A stretch of 64,000 nt of DNA from Cladopsammia gracilis (Eukaryota > Cnidaria > Anthozoa > Scleractinia > Dendrophylliidae), in contig JAJGOT010000448.1 of the NCBI GenBank assembly GCA_022457155.1, forward strand, positions 347,501-411,500, in the 5' to 3' direction. A program made the translations under genes and the position numbers. The notes beneath the pieces are model-generated. The model made no database searches and was not told where the DNA came from. It saw only the letters and a list, made by a program, of their open reading frames with translations. Shown in pieces: positions 36,311 through 48,072 of this stretch. Position 1 is the first letter of the stretch, and each line of letters opens with the position of its first letter.

Positions 36311-37727
36311 CGGATTGCAGGAAGGAGCAAACGTCCTTGTCATACTTCCTTGTCTAACAGGGGTTAGTTTCTTCCTGTCCAGCAAAGATATGCGGCTAAT
36401 TGCCGATTGTTTTGACTCGATATTATCTGTAGTTTTAAAGCCGATAGGTCAGTTCAACGCTGAGACTTCAGAAACTTCCTTGTTGCTATACTTCCTTGTG
36501 TAAGGGGGATAACTGCTATTCTCGAAGACCCAGAGGCAGATAATCGATCGGAGCGGGAGGAAGATAAAACAGGCAAAATAAGAACGCGTGAAAGTTCATA
36601 AACTTTCGCTAGCACTGATTTCGCCGTTGGCTGAGAGAATTTCGACACTGACATTGCAATACGATCTCTTAAACAAACACAGTGACTATAATTTACCATG
36701 ATAAACACTTGCTTCTTGCTAGCCTTTCGGCATAATAATTAAGCTAGCGAAATATATGAAAGGGAACCAATCTCTCGTTCTTTCGTCAGAGAAATGAATA
36801 AGGGTCTCTAATATAAAAAAAGGCGTCAGATTAGCGTTTACACAAATTCTATTAGTTTCTTTTCCCTAGTTATGCTACCTTAAGGTTATCGCTGGGAAAC
36901 CAAGAAATCAGGGGGCATTAGAACAAGTGACTAGTGTTGACAGGTGGAGCGGAGTGGCGAGAGGGGGTAGGGTGGGGGGTTTTCAGTGAGTAAAATCAAC
37001 GTGATGAAGATGAAGCTGTATAAGGATCCTTTTTTTTCCGGCCATTTTTGGTGTGAATGGATAACACTGTTGAGTACAAAATTGGAATGAGTTCTGCAAA
37101 AACTGTTGGCTATGCGAATAAAAATCGTTTTCTCTTGCAAAATGAAAACACAAACCAGTGAAAGCGGTCCGCACTGCAAAATTTCCATACGGTGTTGTAT
37201 ACGGTGTTGTATACGGCGTTGGTAACGATCTATATATACTTGATCATACTCAGATCATACTAGTTAGCCCCAAACTCGAGGGACTGAGTTAAAAGTTTAT
37301 AATTTGGAATAGCAAGACCATTTGAAATTAATGTATCTATGGAAATTATCTCACTGGTTTTCTCAAACTGCGGGGCCGATCTGACTGATTTCGAAACAGC
37401 TGTCCACGGTTGCGATCCTACTTTATCGGTTTCTGTCGTGATGGTGTCTCGCAAAGTATATTTTTTTACGTAGTCAGATCAGCCCTGCAGTTTATTGCAT
37501 GTTTGTTCATATTTTGGCTGATAAGGTCTCTCGCAGATCCTACGTATACCGTTAGCGGCATTATCGTTTGGGGTCCTTTGCAGATTTCACTTTTATCTAG
37601 CCCTCAAACTCATGATGTCAACAAAACCTCTTCTTTTAGTGTTTTATACAAAGACTCATTCCGATTTTCGTTTATTTGTTTTCATTCATAATATTTCTAG
37701 AAATGCAGGAACACAGCAGTAATCTCG
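36311..37727. other. Intergenic stretch upstream of the VWA gene
   Basis: No supported gene. A short direct repeat, CGGTGTTGTATA, lies at about 37190-37215. Any distal regulatory elements of the VWA gene would be expected here, but I cannot identify them. Confidence 0.4.
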
Positions 37728-40679
37728 TTGACCCCTCCTCAGCGTTTCAGCTCCTTGAACGGAAGTGAGTTAGTCAGTTACTTCCTTAGAGTACGCTTGA
37801 CACTTAATAGCTTATAAATTACAACACTGTCCTGCCAAAATAACAAACTGTCGCTTGCCTTATTTCCATATCATATTGCCAAAAATCGCCAAATATACAA
37901 CTTATTGGATAAAAAGATTATTTAGAGCAAAACAAAAGATGGAGATATTAAAAGTGCAGGATTACAAGGATGGAAGTGGATTACAGTTCATCAAACTTGA
38001 TTTCGGTCGGGACACTGCGGTCAAGAAATGAAAAGTGTCATTTTTGTGCACTTTTGACCTTTTTAGCCGTTGTTTGTTATCTTTAAATTAGTTAACATTT
38101 CTTCGCTTTCATCACTTAAGGCAATTTTTTCTTTACATTTCAAGATAATAAAGCAAGTTCCAGGCCATCACGAAAACACCATGATCATTCTTCTTCTCGA
38201 AAGTGTTTGCACCCCTGGCCCACAGCTTTAAATTTTAACATGAAAACAGCTAAAAACGAACAACGCCAGCCGAAGTAAGAGTTGTTTCCTAGAAGATGAA
38301 GTAAACTCTCGCCTTGCGGACTACCCACTATAAACCCTTTACGGGTTTCAAGAGTGCCAAAAATCAAGTTTCAAGAAAAATGCCAAATTTCATTTTGTAA
38401 CTATTGAAAAACAAATGGTACAATGCAAAAGAACTGCCGAAGAGGTTTTGTTTGAATGGTCACACCATAGAATTTAGTCGACAGACTCAAAAGTTAGAAC
38501 TACACTACATGTCCGCCATAATTGAATCGGCTGGGGGTAAAGGCTTAAGCTAGACAAAACCCGCCAAAGATAACAGACTTACGTTTCGACTGAATTAAAG
38601 AAAACACTCTCCTGCTATTACGGACATACCTAGACTTGATTCGCTCCCCAAAAATCCCAAATTTATTGTTCTTACCGGCTCGTTTTCGGTGCGAACAGAA
38701 TTTTTGAAAATATTCTCCATGACGGCCTCCCCGCCGCGTTTCACTCGGTTTCAACTTGAATCTGAAAGTTAGTGAATATTTCTGGAGAGTGTTGTTGACG
38801 CCAGGTAGCTGGGAAAAGCGCGGCCTACTCTGTTCACCCTCTACCGTACTTGTCGATCAACCATAAATGTGAAATGCGAAGTTTAAACCGGGCCATTCTA
38901 ATCAGTGTCAGTAGTCAAACAGAAAACAGTTGGGTGACCGGGCGTTATCTCAGCCGTGACTAAAATATGAAAAGAACAACCGTGAAGAGAGTTCTAGATC
39001 CCACATCCGAACTTAATAATAAGCAAAAATCGAAATCCGGACCCAAATCCGCTAGCATTATTTATCATTAGTTGTTAATTAAAGGCTTGTGTATCAGGGT
39101 CTATCAGGGGAAGCAATTTTTTTAAAGCTTTGGTTTGAGTACTAACAATTTCGAGAATGAGAATGCATTAAGTTTGGTGTCAAGGGTCGTTTATAAGCGT
39201 ACTCTTAGGAAGTAATCCCTAACTTCCTTCCGTTTAATAGCTGAAACGCTGCATTAATTTTGTAGAATCGACAAATCTTCTGAATATCGAAATCCCGACA
39301 AAGTTGTTTACAAAATTCACTGGTTAGGAAATCTCAAACTTGAAAAAGTCTGTAACATTTTCTGCAACTAGAGCAGGAAAGGATGAAATTAAGCACTGCG
39401 TTTTTAAATAGAAATTAATGGCTTTCAACGTGTCATTGAAATCAAAATGCTCGTAGTAAAATTTGGCCTAAACAACTTGTGGCCTGTAGAGAAATCATTC
39501 CTTATCGTTGCTCACTGCAACAGCAACGTGTGTATCACAACGGGAAGCAATTATTTTTTTAAAGCTGTGGTTTGTGTGTTCGAGACGGAGAATGTACTAG
39601 GCTACTTGGTGTCAACAGCACTCTTCAGAAATATTCCAAGCTGAAACCGAGTGAAACGCGGCGAGGAGGCCGTCATGGACATTATTTTCAAATATTCCGT
39701 TCGCATCGAAAACGGTCCGGTAAAAACAATAAATTTGGGATTTTTTGGGAGCGAATCAAGTCTAGGTATGTCCGTAATAGCAGGAGAGTGTTTTCTTCAA
39801 TTCAGTCAAAACGTAGGTCTGTTATCTTTGGCGGGTTTTGTCTAGCTTAACACAGCCGATTCAATTATGGCGGACATGTAGTGTAGTTCTAATTTTTGAG
39901 TCTGCCAGCGAAATTCTATGGTGTGACCATTCAAATGAAACCTCTTCGGCAGTACTTTTGTATGGTACCATTTGATTTTCAATATTTTACAAAATAAAAT
40001 TTGGCATTTTTCTTGAAACTTGATTTTTGGTACTCCTGGGAAAGGGTTTATAGCGGGGTGTCCGTAAGTGCGCAGTGCCCACAAGGCGAGAGTTAACCTC
40101 ATCTTCGAGGAAACAACTCTTCGGCTGGCGTTGTTCGTTATTAGCTGTCTCATCAGGGGAAGAATATATATTTTTTAAATTTAACGCTGTGGGCCAGTGT
40201 GCAAACAATTTCGAGAAGAAGAATAATGCATCGTGTTTTCGTGATGGCCTGGAACTTGCTTTATTACCTTGAAATAGAAAGAAAAAATTTGCCAAAATTG
40301 ATGAAAGCAAAGATATGTTAACCAAAGAGAACAAATAACGGCTGAAAAGGTGAAAAGTCCACAAAAATGACACTTTTCATTTCTTGACCGCCTCCCTGTC
40401 ACGAAATCAAATTTGATGAACTGTAATCCACTTCCATCCTTGTAATCCTGCACTTTTAATAATCTCCATCTTTTGTTCCGCTCTCTAAATCATTTTTTTT
40501 TATCCAAGTTGTATATTTGGTGGTATTTGGCAATATGACACGGAAGTGAGGCAAGCGACAGTTTGTTATTTTGGCAGGTCAGTGTTGTAATTTATAAGCG
40601 TACTCTAAGGAAGGAATCACTAACTGAGGCTATTAAACTGACTTCCGTTCAGGGAGCTGAAACGCTGAGGAGGGGTCAA
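37728..40679. mobile_element. 2.95-kb foldback element
   Basis: The left end TTGACCCCTCCTCAGCGTTTC and the right end GCTGAAACGCTGAGGAGG...TCAA are inverted copies. The arms extend about 1.05 kb each (37728-38785 and 39640-40679), with a loop at 38786-39640. Mirror-image ORFs (38754-38545 minus; 39572-39850 plus) share the KPSETRRGGRHG and FGGFCLA ends; they arise from the arms and show no known domain. Derivative copies lie at 1500-3650. No target duplication is evident. Confidence 0.8.
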
Positions 40680-40716
40680 TTGGTTTCAAGGCAGACAACA
40701 AAATTTCGCTTCCTTA

Positions 40717-40836
40717 GGCCCAGTTCAAACGTCGAACTTCACATGTGCCGAACGTAATGCAAATTAGCAAGAACAATAGATTTTGCTCATTTGCATTAGG
40801 TTCGGCACATGTGAAGTTCGACGTTTGAACTGGGCC
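40717..40836. mobile_element. 120-bp hairpin MITE with TTA target duplication (PIF/Harbinger-type)
   Basis: GGCCCAGTTCAAACGTCG and its complement form a ~49-bp stem with one mismatch and a loop of ~22 bp. TTA flanks both sides (40714-40716 and 40837-40839). Related sequences near 6100 and 43300 (inverted) lack the insert and carry a single TTA at that point. A 3-bp TTA/TAA duplication is typical of PIF/Harbinger transposition. Confidence 0.8.
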
Positions 40837-40849
40837 TTAGGTTATCTCC

Positions 40850-41919
40850 ATGTTATATCGCGGAATGCCACAAAATATACAACTAAATTGGATAAAAAGA
40901 TTCTATAGAGCTAAACAGAAGCGGTAGTTTGGAGATAAAGTGCAGGACTGCAAGGAGGGAAGTGGCAGTTACAGTTCAGGTTTACTGCGCATTTTGCAGG
41001 CAGCAAAACCTATGTATGAATTTCAATTTGACATCCGCGTTTTCTTTTCACCTTTTCATTTCGTTTAAACTGTCGCAAAATATCGTTAACACACATCGAG
41101 CGTTTTCGTATTGTTCCACATGTCCTTACTGTTGCGTTTTTTGTTTAGAAATGTATTCTTTATCGTGCGATTTCGTCTATCTTCCTAAAACTGATTGAAC
41201 ATTTGTAGGAGAAAGGCGAAAATGCTTCAAAATTAAGTATGCATTTCCAATTATTGCAAAGGAGATACGGAGCCTTTAACAATCAACAACTGCTAGTTTG
41301 TAGTCCAGTTGTTGTGGATATATGGAAACATTAGAAACGTGCCCCTAACTTACGTTATGTAGCTAGATAAAGGTTAATAAAGTGTCAAATTGGAATTCAT
41401 AGATAGGTTTTGCTGCCGGTACTTGCGCAGTAAACCTGCTCAGTTTAGAAGAAACGAAAGTCAGAATTAAGGCCGAGCGGTTGACTGGTACCAAGTTGGA
41501 AAATAAGACGCATCTCCTGCCGTTTCCTTTGTTTGTTTCCGCCGCAGAGCATGACGCCGCGAACCCTTGTCACCGGTTGTCATGTGTATGAAATCGATAT
41601 TTGTATCAGCTACCAATTTTCGATCTGTTTATTCAGGAGCCTTAGCTCAAATTCAACAGGCCGAAAGTACTACGAACAAAATCCTTCCCTCCGAAAACGT
41701 TTATAGCTCCTTTTTCAAGGGCATCTGCCTCTGTTATGCAGCTAAACAAAGCTTAACAAAGTGTCAAATTGAAATTCATAGATAGGTTTTGCTGCTGGCA
41801 CATGCGCAATAAACTTGCTCAGTTTATCTACCATAACATACTAAGTTATATGCCTGTTTATCAATCAATCAAGCAGTGGACATGCGTCCTCCCGCCCTCG
41901 TCACCGGATGTAATGTTTA
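40850..41919. repeat. Foldback-related repeat with internal duplicates
   Basis: Positions about 40845-40980 are an inverted copy of about 43150-43310. The segment 41350-41450 and the segment 41735-41840 are direct near-copies of each other (AGTGTCAAATTG(A/G)AATTCATAGATAGGTTTTGC). The segment 41567-41690 repeats sequence found after the MITE at 42570-42690. No gene is seen. Confidence 0.55.
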
Positions 41920-42567
41920 TGCATGGTTCAATTCCTACAGTTACCATCCCCCCGGGCACACCCCCGGGGATTTGCCGTTTTTCCTTCACTTGGTGTCCCA
42001 TTCCCCACCCCCGGGCAAGAAGAAAGAGGTAATTCCCCACCCCCCGGGACACTCTTTAGCAAGCTGCACCGTTCCTCAAGAAGACAGAACTATTTATTCT
42101 ATAAATCCACCAAACAGTTTACAAAATAGACATAGACTGGACTAGACTCGTATGGCTACAAAAATAATTGTTTTTCTTCCTTGCTCGCGTTTCTTTGGCT
42201 TACATTGCTCCTCTCTTGCGGTTGTTTCGTGTACTGAGGATGTGTTCTTCCCAACACATCATTCACTGACACGCATATATACTCCTTCAAATACAGGCTT
42301 TAGCTTTGCCAAATTGTTGTCTTCTAGACAATTACTAACAAATTGTAAGGATTTCCCAGCAAAGAAGTCCGCTTGTTGAGTCATTTCGTCCGCCATGTGC
42401 TTTAACGAAATTTTCGCCCATAATTCCTTGCGGAACTAGATTATCCCCACCCTCAACCCTCGGGACAAGACTACTTGCAAAATTCCCCACCCCCGGGGCC
42501 ACAAGGGCCAACTTTGTCCCGGGGGTTGCCCTTGGGGAGATGGTAACTGTAGGAATGGAACCATGCA
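41920..42567. mobile_element. 648-bp MITE with TTA target duplication (PIF/Harbinger-type)
   Basis: Terminal repeats of 29 bp begin TGCATGGTTC(A/C)ATTCC and differ at one position. TTA lies directly outside both ends (41917-41919 and 42568-42570). The duplicated segment reads ATGTTTATGAAATCG at 4874-4888 with one TTA and no insert, an ideal empty site. Subterminal regions are C-rich (CCCCCGGG clusters). No transposase ORF is present. Confidence 0.85.
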
Positions 42568-43485
42568 TTATGAAATCGATATTTGTATCAGCTACCTATT
42601 TTCGATCTGTTTATTTAGGTGCCTTAGCTCAAAATTCAACAGGCCGAAAGTACTATAAAAACAAAATTTTTCTCTCCGAAAACGTTAGCTCCTTTTTCGA
42701 GGGAACTATTTGCCTCCAAAAATTTTTAGCTCGACTTTCTGGGAACCAAAATAATTATGGTATTTTTCATCCTCACGAAAACGTAGTTTTTATTGGGTGC
42801 GACAACGTCGCGCTCTCATCTCTCTTATATTACACACCTCTTATGTCCCTTCCCAACCTTTGGTCGAACTGTTTACATCTGCCGCAGTTTGCACGCAGCT
42901 GCCTTCCCTGTGCAAATTATCAAGACAACTTTGGCTGGTAAATAATTCAAAACAGGCAATGTCACATCAGTTTAGTAAAGCCTACAAGCATACGTCTATC
43001 AATTGAAAGACAAATGATGGTACAATCGGTTAACAATTTACTAGTGCACTACGTTATTATAAATCAACTTTCCTGGATATGGCCAGAAACATGCAAAGTT
43101 AGTTATTGCACAAGAATGACAATTTTTTATTTCTTGACCGCCTCTGTCGAAATCACTTTTGATGAACGGAAACTGCCACTTCCCTCCTTGCAATCCTGCA
43201 CTTTATCTCCAAACTACTGCTTCTGTTTTGCTCTATAGAATCTTTTTACCCAATTTAATTGTATATTTTGTGGCATTCCGCGATATAACATGGAAATAAG
43301 GAAGCTAAATTTTGTTGTTTTGGCGGAACACTGTACTTTTAAATACAGTTTTGATTCCGCAAAATCCCGAAACTTGGCATGCAGTTATGCCAGCAAATGA
43401 TCAAGCCTGAACTTGAATCGATGCTGATGAGTCAGATTGTCGCTGTTGACAAGTAAAATTGTCCATCGTCTTCATCTCGATAGAT

Positions 43486-44502
43486 TCAGTCCCCACTTGG
43501 TTGGTGTAACGTCAACACTATTTTCAAGGATCTTCTGTATTTTGTGAGTCTCCACGCGTAAATAAATGCATCTAAAGCTACCTTAAGAAACATCATCTCA
43601 TTCGCAATTGTGATTCCTGTATATGAGTCAAGTCTCTCTTGTAATGTTTCTTGTTTCGTGTAATAACGCAAATGAAATAACACGATATGAGGGAGAGAAC
43701 CTATAATGAGGATCCCTGATAGAAGCAAAATAACAATCGTGAACTGCCTCTCGCTACTCTTGTTGCTTCGAGTCTCGCTCGCGTGTCCAAGCGCGTCTTG
43801 AGTTTCAAAATTTTGCGTACCTCCAATTCGTCGAGATGTTTTGGCAAATTTACGAAACGATCTCAAAAGCATAAACGAAGCTACCATAAGAAAAACTGAG
43901 ATAAGTGTCGTGTGAAGATGGAGATCTACTTGAAACAAGGCTTGTCTTGGAACGCCCACGAACTGCAACAAAAGGAAGCCCGTGAAGTACACGCATGAGA
44001 AGGCAATACACGCGAGAACCCTGCGTGTGGTCACGATTGAACGATATTGGTGCGGGTAGGTGATCGCGATGAACTGCGACCAAATTAAACCTAGAACGAG
44101 CACAAAAGATAACTTGAGACCCACGTAAGAGATCATACTGCCAAGAAAGGATAAACTTTTATATGGTTCGCTTACTTTAAGCGACCATGTTATGTATCTA
44201 ACCGTTCGAGTCATAATGAAGAACGGTTCAACCAACACGCCGATGATAAAGTCCACCAGGGCTAGCGCGACAATGAAATAAGTAGGAGGAGCGCGGAAGC
44301 ATTTGAGAGGGTCTTTGAAGATGGCGAGAAGCAATAACGCATTGCTAATGATTGTTACTGGAGACAGAATCATGAGACATACCGCAAAGGCTAGCTGTGT
44401 GGTGAGGTAAGGAGTAAAATCTGCTGACGTGGTATTTGCGCTGTTGTTCATGGTTTTCCGTGATAGTGCAATGTACAGATTGTCAATCCTTTCTATAGTC
44501 AA
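43486..44502 (-). CDS. Class A (rhodopsin-like) GPCR, intact, single exon
   Basis: 338 residues with seven hydrophobic segments at about 37-62, 73-97, 117-147, 161-184, 193-213, 252-279 and 294-317. TM1 has the conserved asparagine (ISNALLL) and TM2 the aspartate (ALVDFIIG). TM3 ends WSQFIAITYP in place of DRY, TM6 has GSLP in place of CWxP, and TM7 has DAFIY in place of NPxxY. There is no cysteine at the usual TM3 entry, so the standard disulfide to ECL2 is probably absent. NNSANTTS offers N-glycosylation sites; the Met before it (44451) is the more likely start, as the upstream 17 residues look unstructured. The ligand cannot be inferred. Its decayed duplicate is at 6365-7382. Confidence 0.85.
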   Translation of the reverse strand: MTIERIDNLYIALSRKTMNNSANTTSADFTPYLTTQLAFAVCLMILSPVTIISNALLLLAIFKDPLKCFRAPPTYFIVALALVDFIIGVLVEPFFIMTRTVRYITWSLKVSEPYKSLSFLGSMISYVGLKLSFVLVLGLIWSQFIAITYPHQYRSIVTTRRVLACIAFSCVYFTGFLLLQFVGVPRQALFQVDLHLHTTLISVFLMVASFMLLRSFRKFAKTSRRIGGTQNFETQDALGHASETRSNKSSERQFTIVILLLSGILIIGSLPHIVLFHLRYYTKQETLQERLDSYTGITIANEMMFLKVALDAFIYAWRLTKYRRSLKIVLTLHQPSGD

Positions 44503-45207
44503 AACAGCGGTTCTTCCTTAACAATATTACGAGTTTTATCATTATCGAAGTGCAACTTATACGGAGCTCAGTCGTTTTCAGTCGTTTTTCAGCTTTGTAA
44601 ATATGATCGGTTCCAGCAAAAACAACCCGGCCAAATACTGATTTTATATGAGTAAAACGAGACAAAAAAAAGAACATTTATATCGACCACCTGCATATGA
44701 AATCCGGTAGTCCTGTTCAAATAATGTTGAATTTAGTCAACAAAACTTGACTACTGTCTTGCCTCTCGACGGACTGTCAGATCCACTAAGAACGCATCTT
44801 TTGGCTTTCATCACTGCGGCAAGTGTTCTTTTCTCAGTGTTTTCTATCAAAAGGCAGTTTCATTTCAATGTTACTTTTCAGTTCCTTAGACCGTGATACA
44901 GATTCAGTTTTATGACATCAAGTTAGGACCTAAAATAGCTTTTGCCTGGTTGGTCCGCCACGATTTTTGGCGTCTACTACTGATCAATAGTTTACTTTCG
45001 ATCCTTTTCAAAATATCATCTTTAACAGCAACTGAAGATATTAGACGATTCTTCACAATACAGCTTTCCACAGTTGCTACTTTTCAATTAACCGACGCGG
45101 TGAGAAACTACAGAAAAGAAGTGTATTCTTTCTTGGAGAGTTGCAGTCAAGATCCGATTCGTTCGCGCAAAACTTGATGTTAAACAAATTTACTTAAGTA
45201 CAGCTTT

Positions 45208-46966
45208 GTTATCTTCAAAGGCAAATGATGAAAAGACCAGTTCCGTTTCAATAGCTTTTTCCCTATTTAAAGTTTACTCAAAATCGGTAATATGTGACAA
45301 AAATGATAAAGTAGTCACAATGTGTTTAAAGCTGTCAATCAGTTATCGAGACAGGACTGGTGTAGTTGAAACGTGTCGTTGATTGCCTTTTTCCTTGTTA
45401 TTGTCTTTTTAGATAGGTTTGGTTCAACAATATACAATATTCGTATTCAAGGCATGCATTGAACTGGAACTAGCGTGCAGTCGAGGCTCATGCGGGGGAA
45501 TCTTTTCACATGTAAATATTTTTTAATGATATTCCTCCGCATTAGCCTCGACTGTAAGCTAGTTCCAGTTCAATACCGAGAATACGAATATTGTCTATTG
45601 TACATCGCCCTTTTGTAGTGCGTTTACTGTATAGTACTCAACAACCATGACTTCGTTTATGGCTTCTCCATACTGACGGTTTGTGGCTTTTGAAAAGGTA
45701 ATACACAATTATCACTGATCCGTCAAAACGTCTATCTGAAGCCGATTTGTTTATCTCAACTTTAACCCTATTCGGCCGGGGGGAGGGGGACACAAAGTGC
45801 CCGCGCCAACTTTCAACTTTCATAACTTCTTTAATATGTATTCAAACGCCATCAAACTTCGTGACTTTTCCTAAAATTTATCTGGCACAATTTCATAATG
45901 ATTTCAACAAGATTTTGACAGCCATGTTTTTTGAAATTTGCATATTTATACCTTGAAATGAAGAAAAACAATGTTTATTGTTATAACTTTTATATTTTTA
46001 CGTCATTTAACGTTTATTTATTGGTTTTGATTTATTTCGAGTGAATTTGGACGGTTTTTAAGAGGTTTAAAAAAAAAATCCACAAATCCAAGATGGCGGA
46101 TCCAAGATGGCGGCCGTATAATTAATTACCTAATAACTACGTCATTTGACGTCATCGCTCCATTGTGCGGACCGAAAAGGAGACAGTTTTGGACGTACTA
46201 TCTACTCTCTAGGTTTCATTGTCATAGCCTTAATGTTCTTGAAGTTACGATGGAGAGTGGGTCTGGGTGCATGTCCCCGGAAAACTTTTCCAATTTTATC
46301 CTTTAAATGCCACTTCCAGCATTCCTGAGACTCGAAAAGCGTTTGTTAAGTCAAAAACTCGACAATCAGTCAATTGGTGGAAGTGAAACAACTAGGTATA
46401 AAACAACTTTATTCTATTATTTTTAAGAACCACATGAGAGACACAGGTCTGGTAGGGGGGAAGGGGAGGGGGGGGGGGGGGGTCTGGACTCCCCGACCCT
46501 CCCCCTGGATCCGCCACTGGCTTTGTTCGTTCTTGCAGAGAAGTTCGACAGCTTGCGAGACACTGACACACGTGTACATGTGTCATGTCATCTCATTCAT
46601 GATCTATGACGTAACCAAAGGAACTAAATGCTGTGGCGGAATCCGTAACCCTCAGTCCTAGAATAACGAAAAAAGGTTCGCTCTGAATAGGGTTAAATGA
46701 GGGTAAATTTGGCCATGCGATTTAATGTATTGTAACTTAAACTGTGGCCCTCGTATTTTGGATCGTTCTAGAATCAAGAAATGTTGGCTATCTGGAGGGA
46801 GGAAAATTTCTCGAAAACGATCACAAGGAACCTGACGCGAAGGGAAAGGTTTATTCAAGATGTAAAGCGAGTATATGAATAATAAAAATACATCGTGAGA
46901 GGAAAACTTAGAGATCAAACCCTATAAACAAACTTCCTGAAAAAGTGTAAAATAAAAGTAAACTTT
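45208..46966. other. Gene-poor stretch with MITE fragments
   Basis: No gene is supported apart from the hairpin listed at 45427-45603. A poly-G tract with GGTCTGGACTCCCC and CCTGGATCCGCCACTGG at about 46456-46520 resembles the end of hAT-type MITEs that I recall from animal genomes. ACCCTATTC and GAATAGGGT at about 45764 and 46686 are inverted, and could bound a ~930-bp element containing two 'AAGATGGCGG' motifs near 46090. Confidence 0.45.
45427..45603. mobile_element. 177-bp foldback MITE
   Basis: Arms of about 75 bp containing CAATATTCGTATTC and TGAACTGGAACTAGC are inverted, with several mismatches, around a ~30-bp loop. No target duplication could be fixed. Confidence 0.7.
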
Positions 46967-47152
46967 AACAAATAGATTCCATTTGGTCGTGTGTGTGTTC
47001 AATTATAGATCACAGAGGACGTCAAATGTGGTAAGAACAAAAAAGTGGCACACGAGCCGCAGGCGAGTGTGTCACTGATGTTCTTACCACATTTTGACGT
47101 ATTCTGTGATCTATAACTGAACAGACACACGGCCAAATGGAATCTATTTGTT
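46967..47152. mobile_element. 186-bp foldback MITE
   Basis: AACAAATAGATTCCATTTGG and its complement lead into imperfect arms of ~85 bp containing GATCACAGA and GTGGTAAGAAC. The loop contains GGCACACGAGCCGCAGG. The repeated sequence closely resembles an abundant coral MITE that I recall only in general terms. Confidence 0.7.
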
Positions 47153-47767
47153 TTATACAGTGAACAGAAAAGTAAAAAAAAAAACAATTACGAACTTGCC
47201 TCGTAGCGCTCCACTGTTCGAAGATTTGTTCTAGTTAAGGTATTTTTCAAGTCGGCAAGAACACTTTTCGTCTTAGTTTCTTCTTTTCCTTGCTCCTAAA
47301 CAGCTCCTGCTAAACATATTTCGATGCTTTCACTTGCTCAATCCAGAATAATCTCGCAAACATTTTCAAAATTGTGCGCCATGTTGGACAAAACAAACGC
47401 AAACAATTCTTCTATGACGTCAGCCGTGCGTCTGTACTCTGATAGATCATAGGCAACGACCAATCACAGAGCGCGTAGTATCCAGTTCATTGTATAAATC
47501 ACATCATAATACTGTTAAATAAGACTTTAATGCATGCTTAAACCTTTGTAAAATTCCATCTTCCAGAGTTTGCACTGTATCTCAGTTTGTAACAACAGTT
47601 TATAACACACTGGCGAGAAGAGAGCGCTGCCTCTCACCCTTGTACGGCCGATCTCTAAACCGCAGACGTGGGCCAGTCAAAAGATACAACCAAGGGTGTG
47701 CGAGTCAGGCTCCTCCCCCTTCCCACCCCCTTTCACTCCTCCAAGCCCATGACGCTGGGTTGTGCCT
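47153..47767. other. Unannotated stretch
   Basis: No ORF, RNA gene or repeat structure that I can support. Confidence 0.35.
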
Positions 47768-48072
47768 AAATCATACCGTCCAGAAGGACGTCGGACATCT
47801 TATTGAGACTTAGAATTAGAATTTTATTTTCAATAAATTTTTAAGTGCAAAAAAGAAAATCTAAAATCCCCACTCAGGATTAAACCTGTGACCTCAGCTA
47901 GGCTTAGGCTTACATAGCCTATCGTACCACTGTACCACCTAGCTTCTGGGGTTGCTTAGTCCTAAATTTAACTATATAAACTGCTACTCCTAACCTCAAC
48001 TGAAAGATAACCAGTTACTCCATTATATAAGTCTCAATAACGTGTCCGACGTCCTTCTGGACGGTATGATTT
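47768..48072 (-). mobile_element. MITE with 43-bp TIRs and a tRNA-like core, copy 1
   Basis: The TIRs at 47768-47810 and 48030-48072 are 43 bp with about two mismatches and begin AAATCATACCGTCCAGAAGG. On the minus strand the core (47867-47952) looks like a tRNA. It has GGTGGTACAGTGGTACG as an A-box-like D arm, a 5-bp anticodon-like stem TAGGC/GCCTA with a 7-nt loop, and a T arm with GGTTTAATCC. A related element is at 59044-59349. tRNA-like Pol III sequences are normal in SINEs but unusual inside a TIR element. Confidence 0.8.

Larger units (their letters stand above)
41735..45207. repeat. Segmental duplication, copy 2 (paralogue of 4690-8028)
   Basis: Collinear with 4690-8028. It contains the intact GPCR, plus the MITE at 41920-42567 that the other copy lacks. 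Beyond 45207 the two copies diverge abruptly. Confidence 0.75.

Noticed and set aside
7784..45177. Paired 94-codon ORFs at 7784-8068 and 44893-45177
   Set aside because: They look alike only because both lie in the duplicated segment; their ends differ by frameshifts and there is no recognisable domain.
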